A stretch of 64,000 nucleotides of DNA from Herbaspirillum sp. ASV7. Lineage in GTDB: Bacteria > Pseudomonadota > Gammaproteobacteria > Burkholderiales > Burkholderiaceae_D. Below the pieces are notes generated by a model. It saw only the letters and a program-made list of their open reading frames with translations. It did not search any database and had not been told where the DNA came from. The position numbers and the translations under genes were made by a program. Positions within the stretch are counted from its first letter, which is position 1, and every line of letters starts with the position of its first letter. This document shows, piece after piece, positions 33,953-42,107 of the stretch. The stretch lies in NCBI RefSeq assembly GCF_016429215.1, contig NZ_JAELUH010000019.1, forward strand, positions 1-64,000, read 5' to 3'.

Positions 33953-34603
33953 ATGCTTGATTTGTTCTTGAGAGCCCTGCCCTTGCTGGAAAAGGCCGCG
34001 CTTGTCACGGTGGGCCTGGGACTGGGCTCGTTCGTACTGGGTTCGACGCTGGGCATGCTCATTGCGCTGGCCCGCATTTCCGAGCTCAGGCCGCTGCGCT
34101 GGCTGGCCTTTGCCTATGTCTCGATATTTCGCGGCACGCCCCTGCTGATCCAGATCCTGCTGATCTATTTCGGCTTGCCCAACTATGGCATCACCATCGA
34201 CCCGATCCCGGCGGCGCTGCTGGCGCTGACGCTGTTTTCGGCGGCCTACCTGAGCGAGAATTTCCGCTCGGGCATCAATGCCGTCGATCGCGGCCAGTGG
34301 GAGGCGGCCTGGTCCATGGGGATGGGTTACTGGAAAACCCTGCTGCGCGTGATCCTGCCGCAGGGGCTGCGCATTGCCATCCCTCCGCTCGGCAGTCGCC
34401 TGATCGCCCTGATGAAGGACACCTCGCTGGCCTCTACCGTGACGGTGGTGGAACTGACGCGCGTGGCCGATCAGTTGGGCGCCACCACCTTCCGGTACAT
34501 GGACATGTTCATCATCGTCGGTTCCATCTACTGGATCATCAACCAATTGCTGACCATCCTGCAAACCTGGCTGGAAGAAAAGCTGTCGAGGCGCTATCAA
34601 TGA
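33953..34603 (+). CDS. Amino-acid ABC transporter permease
   Basis: A 216-residue HisM/GlnP-type inner-membrane permease with about five membrane segments. The EAA loop is visible as GQWEAAWSMGMGYWKTLLRVILPQ (split: SMGMGYWKTLLRVILPQGLR is the core). The N-terminus (LEKAALVTVGLGLGSFVLG) and FRGTPLLIQILLIYFGLP are typical of polar amino acid uptake systems. It follows the PLP lyase by 57 bp and overlaps the ATPase gene by 4 bp. With the family-3 binding protein at 30584 it would form an importer. Confidence 0.9.
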   Translation: MLDLFLRALPLLEKAALVTVGLGLGSFVLGSTLGMLIALARISELRPLRWLAFAYVSIFRGTPLLIQILLIYFGLPNYGITIDPIPAALLALTLFSAAYLSENFRSGINAVDRGQWEAAWSMGMGYWKTLLRVILPQGLRIAIPPLGSRLIALMKDTSLASTVTVVELTRVADQLGATTFRYMDMFIIVGSIYWIINQLLTILQTWLEEKLSRRYQ

Positions 34604-35370
34604 ATACACCTACCCAATGTACCGTCCGCGTGCGCGGCCTGGCCAAGGCCTTCGGCGCCAATCAGGTGCTGCGTAATGTCAACCTGGACGTGTCGCGGGG
34701 CGAAGTAGTGGTCATCATGGGACCCTCGGGTTCTGGCAAGACCACCTTCATCCGCTCGCTGAACCTGCTGGAGATGCCCGATCGCGGCAGCATCGAGATC
34801 TGCGGGGTCGAACTGGCCGAGCCGGCCACCCTGCCGGCCCGCGAGCTGCGACGCAAGACACTGCAGATCCGTCAGCAGACGGCCATGGTGTTCCAGTCCT
34901 TCAACCTGTTTCCGCACATGACGGCCTTGCAGAACGTGATCGAGGGACTGGTATCGGTCAAGGGCGTGGCCAGGGAAGCAGCACGTGAACGCGGCCTGGC
35001 CCTGCTGGACAAGGTCGGCCTGGCCGAGAAGGCCGAGGCCTATCCGGGCAAGCTCTCCGGCGGCCAGAAGCAGCGCGTGGCCATTGCCCGCGCGCTGGCC
35101 ATGGACCCCGAGGTGATCCTCTTCGATGAACCGACTTCGGCACTGGACCCCGAGCTGCGTGACGATGTCCTGGGCGTGATGCGCGAGCTGGCCGGCGAAG
35201 GCATGACCATGCTGGTGGTGACCCACGAAACCCGCTTCGCGCGGGACGTGGCCGACCGCATCGTGTTCATGGAAGGTGGGCACGTCATCGAGGATGCCAG
35301 CCCCGAGCACTTCTTCAGTGCCCAGGCCAGCGATCGTTGCCGCCAGTTCCTGGGACGCCTGCACGATTGA
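34600..35370 (+). CDS. Amino-acid ABC transporter ATP-binding protein
   Basis: A 256-residue ABC ATPase of the GlnQ/HisP class. It has Walker A GPSGSGKTT, Q-loop VFQSFNLFPHMT, signature LSGGQKQRVAIARAL, Walker B VILFDEPTSALD and the H-loop in VVTHETRF. The ATG overlaps the permease stop (ATGA at 34600-34603). It energises the polar amino-acid importer and ends 8 bp from the convergent TonB receptor gene. Confidence 0.93.
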   Translation: MNTPTQCTVRVRGLAKAFGANQVLRNVNLDVSRGEVVVIMGPSGSGKTTFIRSLNLLEMPDRGSIEICGVELAEPATLPARELRRKTLQIRQQTAMVFQSFNLFPHMTALQNVIEGLVSVKGVAREAARERGLALLDKVGLAEKAEAYPGKLSGGQKQRVAIARALAMDPEVILFDEPTSALDPELRDDVLGVMRELAGEGMTMLVVTHETRFARDVADRIVFMEGGHVIEDASPEHFFSAQASDRCRQFLGRLHD

Positions 35371-35378
35371 GGCTGGGC

Positions 35379-37463
35379 CTAACTGCCGAAGCGATACGAC
35401 ACCGAGACCTGCGCCGACAGGGGCCGGCTCGGCGTCAGGGTGTAGTTGAAGTTGGAGGCCGAACCGCCCGTGTAGTAGCGGCGGTCGAACAGGTTGAAGA
35501 TGTTGAGCTGGGTCTTCCAGGGTCCCTTCTGGTAGGCCAGCATCAGGTCCGTGCGCGCATACCCGGCCAGCTTGAAGGTATTGGGCGAGGTGGCCTCGCG
35601 CGCGCCCATGGCGTACACGCCGGCACCGGCCTTCAGTCCCGGTATCGAGGAGAACTCATAAGTGGTCCAGAGACTGCCACTGTGGCGCGGCACGTTGGTG
35701 AGCACATCGCCGACCGGGATGGAGGTGTCGGCAAGCACCAGGGCCTGGGTGTAGGCATACGCGGCAATGACTTGCCAGCCGGTTACGATGGTGCCGGTCA
35801 CATCGACCTCGACGCCACGGCTGCGCTGCTCACCGCTGAGCACCTCCAGCAGCGGGTTGCTCGGATCGGCCGTCAGGATGTTCTTGCGGTCCAGGCTGAA
35901 CAGCGCCAGGGTCCCGAATAGCCTGTCCTTGACCAGCGCCTGCTTGATGCCCACCTCCACTTGTTGCGCCACCTCGGCGTCATAGGTCACGTTGCTGCCA
36001 CCATGCCCGACGTTGGGCGCATGGCTGCGGCTCCAGTCGGCGAAGAAGGACGTGTCGTCCCAGGCCTGCCAGACCAGCCCCAGGCGGGGAGAGACGGCCG
36101 TTTGCTGTCCACGTCCGGTCACCGCGCCACTCTGCACCGCCTCATTGACGAAGCGGTCAGCCCGCAAGGCGGTCATGAATTTGATCCTGGACGTCAAAGA
36201 AACCTGGTCCATGACATAGATGCCATAGTCCTTGCCGCGCCCCTGATGCGACGCCAACGGGTCGCTTGCGGTCAGGCCCGACACATAACCCGGATTGAAC
36301 AGGTCCAGCGTCATGGTACTGACGGTGGAGCCTTGGCTACCCTGCTCCAGGTAGCCGTAGTCGGTACCGGCCAGCACCTTGTGCTTCAGGCCAGCCACGA
36401 CCAGGTCTCCCGTCAACTCGGCACGGACTGCATACTGGCGCGAAGCCTCGTCGGTATTGCCGTAGACCGAATAGTCCAGCAAATTGCCGGTGGCGGTGGT
36501 GCTGTTGGGAAAGCTCTGGGTCGAGCGCTGGCGGGCATTGACGTATTGCGCGGACATGCGCAACTTCCATTGATCTGACAGCGCATGCTCGAACAAAAGC
36601 GTCGCAGCCTGCGTATCGTTGGTTCCAAAGTCGCCTGCCACGCCGGGATAGACCCCGTTCTGCAAGCCATAGTAGCGCGTGGTGGAGAGCTGCTGGTAGT
36701 TGGCCACGGCAGGAATGCCTGCATCGAAACCGTCCCGGTTCAGGTGGTTGAATTCGGTCAGCAGGGTGAGCGATGTGCCCCGGTGGTCATCCCAGCGAAT
36801 GGACGGCGCGACCGACCAGGAGCGGTAACCGGTATCGTCACGATAGCCGTCGCCGCGCTCCACGGCCGCATTCAGGCGCACACTCAGGTCCTGGTCCAGC
36901 GCACGATTCAGATCGACCGTGGTGCGGGCCAGTCCGTTGCTCCCGGCGCTCAGGCCAATCTCGCCGAAGTTCCCGCTCTCGGGCCGTTTGGAGACGGTGT
37001 TGATATAGCCGCCCACCGCGCCGATGCCTCCATACAAGGCGCCAGCCGGGCCCTTGAAGACATCCACCTGGTCGATGTTCTGCACGTCGCGGAAGGCATA
37101 GTAGCCATAGTTGCGAAAACCATCGCGCAGGCCATTGCTCTCACTGAAGCCGCGGATGTTGAAGAAGGTCGCACCATTGCCACCGTAGTTGGATTCGGCA
37201 TGGACGCCGCTGACGGTCTCCACCAGTTGCTCGGTACGGGTCACGCCGCGGTCCTTGAGCACCTCGCCGGGGACCACCTGGATGGAGGCCGGATAGTCCT
37301 TCAACGGGATGTCGGTCCGGGTGGTATCCGTGGCCGCGTCGGCGACATTACCGGGTGCGGCAGAGGTACCGTAGACGATGATGCCGGGCAGTTGCTCGGT
37401 CTGCTGTGCGTAACCGAGACCTGTGAGGCCCGACAGCAGCGTGGCGATAATGGTTTTTTTCAT
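35379..37463 (-). CDS. TonB-dependent siderophore receptor 1
   Basis: A 694-residue outer-membrane receptor. A short signal peptide (MKKTIIATLLSGLTGLGYAQ) precedes the plug domain (TDIPLKDYPASIQVVPGEVL, then NIRGFSESNGLRDGFR and VDVFKGPAGALYGGIGAVGGYINTVSK in part) and a 22-strand-type beta-barrel ending in aromatic SVSYRFGS. It resembles FhuE/FpvA-like ferric siderophore receptors without an N-terminal signalling extension. The start at 37463 gives the signal peptide but lacks a good Shine-Dalgarno. I see no Fur box. It lies in tandem, 107 bp behind a second receptor gene. Confidence 0.9.
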   Translation of the reverse strand: MKKTIIATLLSGLTGLGYAQQTEQLPGIIVYGTSAAPGNVADAATDTTRTDIPLKDYPASIQVVPGEVLKDRGVTRTEQLVETVSGVHAESNYGGNGATFFNIRGFSESNGLRDGFRNYGYYAFRDVQNIDQVDVFKGPAGALYGGIGAVGGYINTVSKRPESGNFGEIGLSAGSNGLARTTVDLNRALDQDLSVRLNAAVERGDGYRDDTGYRSWSVAPSIRWDDHRGTSLTLLTEFNHLNRDGFDAGIPAVANYQQLSTTRYYGLQNGVYPGVAGDFGTNDTQAATLLFEHALSDQWKLRMSAQYVNARQRSTQSFPNSTTATGNLLDYSVYGNTDEASRQYAVRAELTGDLVVAGLKHKVLAGTDYGYLEQGSQGSTVSTMTLDLFNPGYVSGLTASDPLASHQGRGKDYGIYVMDQVSLTSRIKFMTALRADRFVNEAVQSGAVTGRGQQTAVSPRLGLVWQAWDDTSFFADWSRSHAPNVGHGGSNVTYDAEVAQQVEVGIKQALVKDRLFGTLALFSLDRKNILTADPSNPLLEVLSGEQRSRGVEVDVTGTIVTGWQVIAAYAYTQALVLADTSIPVGDVLTNVPRHSGSLWTTYEFSSIPGLKAGAGVYAMGAREATSPNTFKLAGYARTDLMLAYQKGPWKTQLNIFNLFDRRYYTGGSASNFNYTLTPSRPLSAQVSVSYRFGS

Positions 37464-37570
37464 GTGTGTGCTGATGACATGTGGATGAAAATGGCGCGCC
37501 CGAGGCGACGATGAAACTCCGGCCCGGGTGGCGCGAACAGGAGGGCGACCACGCCGGGTCGCCCTGGTCG

Positions 37571-39736
37571 TCAGAACGAGAAATTCGCGGTCGCGGTTAT
37601 CGTTCGCGGCAAGGCCGGGATGACTTGCCCACCCAGGAAATAGCTGGACGGGATGTAGTACTGCTTGTTGGTCAGGTTGACGATATTGAGCCCATAGCGG
37701 GCCTTGCCCACCACGTAAGAGGCCTGCGCATCCCACACCGTCGTGCCGGGCGTAAAGAAGCTGTTGGTGGAATTGCCCGGCAGGCGTGAGTTATAGCTCA
37801 GCCCCAGCCCCAATCCCAGGCCTGCCAGCTCGCCGCTGCGGACGTCAAAGCGGGTGGCCAGTCGTGCGGTGCGTTCCGGGACATTGAAGAGCTGCTTGCC
37901 TACCAGCGTGCTGTCACTATCTTCATCGATACGCGCGGTCTGCTTCGACAGCGCCGCGATCCAGCTCCAGGCTGGCGTCGCTTGCCAGCGCAGGTCCAGG
38001 TCCACGCCTCTGGAACGCTGCCGACCGGCCTGGATGTAGTAGCCACTGTTGGCCGGGTCGCTGATGGCGACGTTCTTGCGGCTCAGGTCGAACAAAGCCA
38101 GGGTGGCGGTGACACCGCCGGCGTCCTTGAGGCGCAGGCCGATCTCCTTTTGGGTGTATTGCTCCGGCTTGGGGGGCGTGGAAAACAGGTAGAAGCCGGG
38201 TACGCGCATGCCCTGTCCATAGCCAGCGAACATCGACAGCTTCTCGGCGATATCAAGGACGGCGCCCACGCGCGGCGTGAACTTGTTATTGGTCGTGATG
38301 TTGCTGATGGCCGAGGCGACATTGACATCGACCACCTTGACCTGCGAGTAGCGCGCACTGCCCAGCAAATGCCAGCGCCCGATATCGATCTGGTCCTGCA
38401 GGTAAGCCACCGTGGAGGTGTAGCGGTTGCGCTGGTCGGGCGAGGATGGCGCCACCGGTTCCACCCAGGCCGGATAGACCGGATTGGCCAGGTCCACGTT
38501 GGCCGAGGAAAGACTGCCGGTGCCATTGGCGTAGACCATGAATTCGTCATCCCGCGTCTGCTCATAGTCGACCCCGACATTGAGCGTATGCTTGGCTGCC
38601 GCCGTAGCGAACCGGGCGGTCAGGCTGGGCGAGAGCGTCGTGGTCTTCAGGCGCGCCCACATCCGTACACCACACATGGTGTTGCTGGCGACCGTGGCAC
38701 TGCCGAAACCGAAACAACCCGAACTGCTGGCCGTATCGGTGAGCCAGGTGCCGCGCTGGTCCAGTTCGACCTCGTTATAGGCCGTCAGCAGGGAGAACTC
38801 CCACGTCTCAGAGAGCCGTTGCGACCATTGCAGGTTCACGCCACGGGACTGGTTGGTGGTCGGCGGCAGGTCCGGTGAGGCGATATTGGTCGTGCGGGGC
38901 AGGCTCAAGGTGGATGTGTTGAGGGTTCCGGTGACCGGCAGGCCGCTATAGTCCAATGTGGTGCTGTCCAGATAGCGCAGCCGCAAGACCACCTTGGTGT
39001 CGGCATCGGGTGTCCAGGCCAGGCTGGGGAAGATGGCCCGCTTGTAGAAGAAGACCCGGTCGGTTTCACTGTCGCTGTTGCTGGCTTCGCCGGTGATGCG
39101 GAATGCCCAGTCACTGGAGAGCGGAGTATTGAGATCGAAGTTGAGGCCCTTCTCGCCATACGAACCGAACTTCAGGCCGATACTGCGCAGGCTCTCCTGG
39201 ACCGGGGCCAGCGTCGTGATGGCGATGGTGCCGCCGGCGGTGTCATAGGCGCCCACGCCCTGACTGCCGAACAAGGCGCCCGCCGGCCCCTTGACCACAT
39301 CGATGCGGTCCACGTTGACCAGGCTTTCCTGATCGGTGAAATTGCCCTTCATGGCCACGCCGTCGACCACCGTACCAGCGTGGAAGCCGCGAATGTTGAA
39401 CACCACATTGTTGGCATCGCGCTGGTCGATCACATTGACATTGCTGACGTTGCGCAGCGCATCCGACAAGGTCTTCGCGCCCTGGTCCTCCAACATTGCG
39501 CGCGGCACGGTGACGATGCTCTGCGGGATATTCTCGATGGGGGTATCGGTGCGGGTAGCGGCGCTGCTGGACTTGACGACATAGTCGTTCTCCCGTGCGG
39601 CCCTGACCTCCACGGTGGGCAGGCCATCCTGTTGCTGCGCCTGCGCGGCCACGCAGGCCACCCCGCCCATCACCAGGAGAACCGCAGACACACGCACTAC
39701 CGGCGCGCCCCCTCTCTTGCTGTTTGCATTATTCAT
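37571..39736 (-). CDS. TonB-dependent siderophore receptor 2
   Basis: A 721-residue outer-membrane receptor. The signal peptide is near residues 15-35 (VSAVLLVMGGVACVAAQAQ). The plug domain includes TDTPIENIPQSIVTVPRAML, NVVFNIRGFHAG and VDVVKGPAGALFGSQG. A beta-barrel follows, ending in ITATANFSF with a terminal aromatic residue. A loop contains a likely disulfide pair (SSGCFGFG, then TMCGVRMW). The ATG at 39736 has AGGGGA 9 nt upstream. Its plug style is that of ferric catecholate or hydroxamate receptors. The ligand is unknown. Confidence 0.9.
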   Translation of the reverse strand: MNNANSKRGGAPVVRVSAVLLVMGGVACVAAQAQQQDGLPTVEVRAARENDYVVKSSSAATRTDTPIENIPQSIVTVPRAMLEDQGAKTLSDALRNVSNVNVIDQRDANNVVFNIRGFHAGTVVDGVAMKGNFTDQESLVNVDRIDVVKGPAGALFGSQGVGAYDTAGGTIAITTLAPVQESLRSIGLKFGSYGEKGLNFDLNTPLSSDWAFRITGEASNSDSETDRVFFYKRAIFPSLAWTPDADTKVVLRLRYLDSTTLDYSGLPVTGTLNTSTLSLPRTTNIASPDLPPTTNQSRGVNLQWSQRLSETWEFSLLTAYNEVELDQRGTWLTDTASSSGCFGFGSATVASNTMCGVRMWARLKTTTLSPSLTARFATAAAKHTLNVGVDYEQTRDDEFMVYANGTGSLSSANVDLANPVYPAWVEPVAPSSPDQRNRYTSTVAYLQDQIDIGRWHLLGSARYSQVKVVDVNVASAISNITTNNKFTPRVGAVLDIAEKLSMFAGYGQGMRVPGFYLFSTPPKPEQYTQKEIGLRLKDAGGVTATLALFDLSRKNVAISDPANSGYYIQAGRQRSRGVDLDLRWQATPAWSWIAALSKQTARIDEDSDSTLVGKQLFNVPERTARLATRFDVRSGELAGLGLGLGLSYNSRLPGNSTNSFFTPGTTVWDAQASYVVGKARYGLNIVNLTNKQYYIPSSYFLGGQVIPALPRTITATANFSF

Positions 39737-39839
39737 TATTGTTTCCCCTGACAAGCCAAGGGCAAGACGATACGGTATTGAACGCTGTCAAAGAATGTGG
39801 CAATTTGTCGCACTGCCCCGACGGTTCGTGCGCGCATAA

Positions 39840-40238
39840 TCGACGACTTGTCCCGTCCCGGGCGCTGCCGGCAGCGGCTTCTGGGCCGCGGCTGATCTCG
39901 ACAGTGGCCTGGCCACGCTGGGTCACGACAGTCCCTTTGCCGATAACACTCATGCCAGCGCCGCCGCAATGCGCCATCACCAACGCCACCGGGCCCAGTT
40001 GCATGGGCAGTTGAGCAGCAGCGACTGGCGCACCCTGTGCCTGCGCCAGGCCATCGACAAGGTCACCGGGCCCGTGGGCGAGGCCCTGATCCTGACGGCG
40101 CTGGGACTCGCCGTAGTCATTCCCTCCACCTTCGGCTACAACGCCCTGGTACGCGGTAGCAAGAGCACCCTGGCGCGCCATGAACTGCTCACGCGGCCTG
40201 CGGTGGCAGCAGCATCGCTGGGATCCGTCCCGCCATGA
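39840..40238 (+). pseudogene. exbB remnant with an internal deletion
   Basis: This open stretch (stop codon at 39837, stop at 40238) encodes the C-terminal half of an ExbB/TolQ-type proton channel. A part like RHHQRHRAQLHGQLSSSDW, then TLCLRQ, runs straight into IDKVTGPVGEALILTALGLA and FGYNALVRGSKSTLARHELL. In intact ExbB about 50 residues, including a membrane helix, lie between those two segments. No N-terminal membrane helix or good start is present upstream. The reading frame is kept across the join, so the deletion is in frame, but the product cannot be a working channel. It lies beside two TonB-dependent receptors and overlaps the 3' end of a converging integrase-like gene. Confidence 0.75.
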
Positions 40239-41481
40239 GACTCTCCAGTACATCCCCCAGGCGCTCCAGCCACAGGCGCCGGGCAAGGTCACGGGCGGGC
40301 GTGTCGAGCGTCAGGCCAGCTCGTTGCGACAGCTTGCCCTGGATCAGGTCGACCATCTCCCGCGGGCAGCCGATGGCCTCCAGCAGTGCGGCCGATGAAC
40401 GCCGCAGGTCATTGGGTGACCAGTCCGAGATCGGCATGCGTGCCCGCTGGTAGTGGGGTCGCGACTGGCAATCCTCACGCGCGTTCCAGACGGCCACGCC
40501 GACATTCTTGGGATCGAAGCGCCCGCCCTTGCGACCTTCGAACAGGAAGCCGCTGCAGCTTTCCTTCAGGCGTCGCTGCACGATGGCCAGGGCGCGTCCG
40601 CTCAAGGCGATGCGATGCATGCTGCTGGTCTCGCGCCGGGACGGGCGGGCTGCCTTCTGCGGGGGCGTCCACCACCAGCCATCCCCCTCCTGGCTGAACT
40701 GGTCGGCATGCATGTCGCAGATGTCCTTGCAGGGTGCGCAGGTCCAGGCCATCAGGCTGAGGATGTCTTCATTGGCGCGGGTGAATTGGGGGAGCCAGGG
40801 TAGCAGTACCACCAGTTCGTCCACGGAGAGCACCCGCTTGACCGGCCCCCGATAGACGCCCTTGACGCATACCCCGCGGCTCTTGAAGGCTGCGCGCATG
40901 ACCTCGCGCCAGATGTTGACGGTTCCGGCCGGCAGCAAGCCATGCCGGATCGCATACGCCCATGCCGCACCCAGTTCGCGGCGCGTGATGCTGCCCTGGA
41001 TGGGCCGATCGAGGAATCCGGCCAGGAAGTCGCAAGCCTGCTGCGCGTCGACATCCTGTGCAGCGCGCGTGGCAAATTCGCCCAGGGTGCGCTCGAAGAT
41101 GCGCAAGACCTCCCTGGCGCCCCGCTCGCTCCAGCGATGCCTGACATGGCCCTCGTAGTAACGCAAGCCGATCTGCTGCACCGTCATGCCGGCGCTGGAT
41201 TGCGTGTTGCATGGCAGGCCCAGCTCATGTTGCGTTGCCGAGGGATCCGCGCCCTGGTCGCGCAGATGCTTGAGTTGCTCCCACCGGCCGATGGCTGCGG
41301 CCAGCGACATGCCGGGCCACTCGCCCAGCTTGACCTGGCGGATGCGACCATCGAGCGGATTCTTGTAGCGATAGATCCAGTTGTACATCGTCTCGCCGAC
41401 CCGCAGGCGCAGGCCGCGATGACGCGGAATGGTCAGGTGCTTTCCCGGGGATAGGGACTGCACGGCAAGGACATCGAACAT
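40189..41481 (-). CDS. Tyrosine-recombinase-like protein, catalytic residues missing
   Basis: A 430-residue protein with the layout of P4-type integrases: an arm-binding N-terminal domain (YNWIYRYKNPLDGRIRQVKL, then GEWPGMSLAAAI), a core-binding SAM-like domain and a C-terminal catalytic-like domain. The first catalytic Arg position reads TCAPCKDIC with no Arg, the HxxR box reads NDLRR, and no Tyr is found in the last 35 residues. It is probably not an active recombinase. The start at 41481 has GGGGAGAG upstream. It may be a decayed prophage/island integrase or a DNA-binding protein derived from one. No att-like repeats were recognised. Confidence 0.7.
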   Translation of the reverse strand: MFDVLAVQSLSPGKHLTIPRHRGLRLRVGETMYNWIYRYKNPLDGRIRQVKLGEWPGMSLAAAIGRWEQLKHLRDQGADPSATQHELGLPCNTQSSAGMTVQQIGLRYYEGHVRHRWSERGAREVLRIFERTLGEFATRAAQDVDAQQACDFLAGFLDRPIQGSITRRELGAAWAYAIRHGLLPAGTVNIWREVMRAAFKSRGVCVKGVYRGPVKRVLSVDELVVLLPWLPQFTRANEDILSLMAWTCAPCKDICDMHADQFSQEGDGWWWTPPQKAARPSRRETSSMHRIALSGRALAIVQRRLKESCSGFLFEGRKGGRFDPKNVGVAVWNAREDCQSRPHYQRARMPISDWSPNDLRRSSAALLEAIGCPREMVDLIQGKLSQRAGLTLDTPARDLARRLWLERLGDVLESLMAGRIPAMLLPPQAA

Positions 41482-41580
41482 GGGCTCTCCCCGCCTGTGG
41501 CGCGGCGCTGACAGGCGATCGTGTTGGACGGCACAATGGGCCGCCAGGGTGCGCAAGAAGGCGCGACAGGATGGGGACGA

Positions 41581-42015
41581 TCAGGCCAGCAACGGTGGCG
41601 CCCGGCTACGATGCGCCCGGGGAGTGAGAGAAAGGACGATGCCGCGCGCGCTCATCGTCGGCACCGGCTGCAACATGACCAGTGCGGGGAGCCGCTTGCC
41701 GGGCGAAGCCGAGGGAGGTGCAGGTGCATGCTGCTGCAGGACGCAATAGCCGCAATGAGAGGTGTTGCCCGGTACCTGGTCTTGTTGCACGCCGCCGCTG
41801 CCCGGTTCCGCAATGCGGCGGACACCACCGCTGCTGCAGATCTCGATCCAGCCCGGCTTGCTGCTCGCCGCCAGGGCTTGCGAAACCGCAGGCGCGACAA
41901 CGCCAAGCAGCATCGCGCACAGCGCAAGCCATGCGAGCAGTCGATCAAGACGTCGGCCGAAACTCTTGTTCAGTGACACGGAGGCAATGGATGGAGAGTG
42001 GGAAAGACTGTTCAA
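41581..42015 (-). CDS. DUF2946-like small exported/membrane protein
   Basis: A 144-residue protein with a hydrophobic N-terminal segment (LDRLLAWLALCAMLLGVVAP) ending at a plausible AxA cleavage site. The family motif follows: ICSSGGVRR, then HCGYCVLQQHAP with a Cys-x-x-Cys in a His-rich setting. DUF2946 proteins often lie near TonB receptors and copper genes; a metal-related role is plausible but unproven. I choose TTG at 42015 because AAGGAGG lies 11 nt upstream. A TTG at 42066 would place the start inside a 29-bp palindrome. Confidence 0.6.
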   Translation of the reverse strand: MNSLSHSPSIASVSLNKSFGRRLDRLLAWLALCAMLLGVVAPAVSQALAASSKPGWIEICSSGGVRRIAEPGSGGVQQDQVPGNTSHCGYCVLQQHAPAPPSASPGKRLPALVMLQPVPTMSARGIVLSLTPRAHRSRAPPLLA

Positions 42016-42052
42016 TGATAAAACAGCCTCCTTGCTCCACGATGTCTTCCGA

Positions 42053-42081
42053 CCACGCTGCGGCAATTTGCCGCAGCGTGG
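42053..42081. terminator. 29-bp near-perfect palindrome after the ATCase gene
   Basis: CCACGCTGCGGCAA (42053-42066) and TTGCCGCAGCGTGG (42068-42081) are exact reverse complements around a single T. It lies 26 bp beyond the aspartate carbamoyltransferase stop and upstream of the DUF2946-like gene. It could act as a transcription terminator, though no T-run follows, or as a dimer-binding site. Confidence 0.5.
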
Positions 42082-42107
42082 CGCATGGGCTGATCAAGCG
42101 CGTGGAT

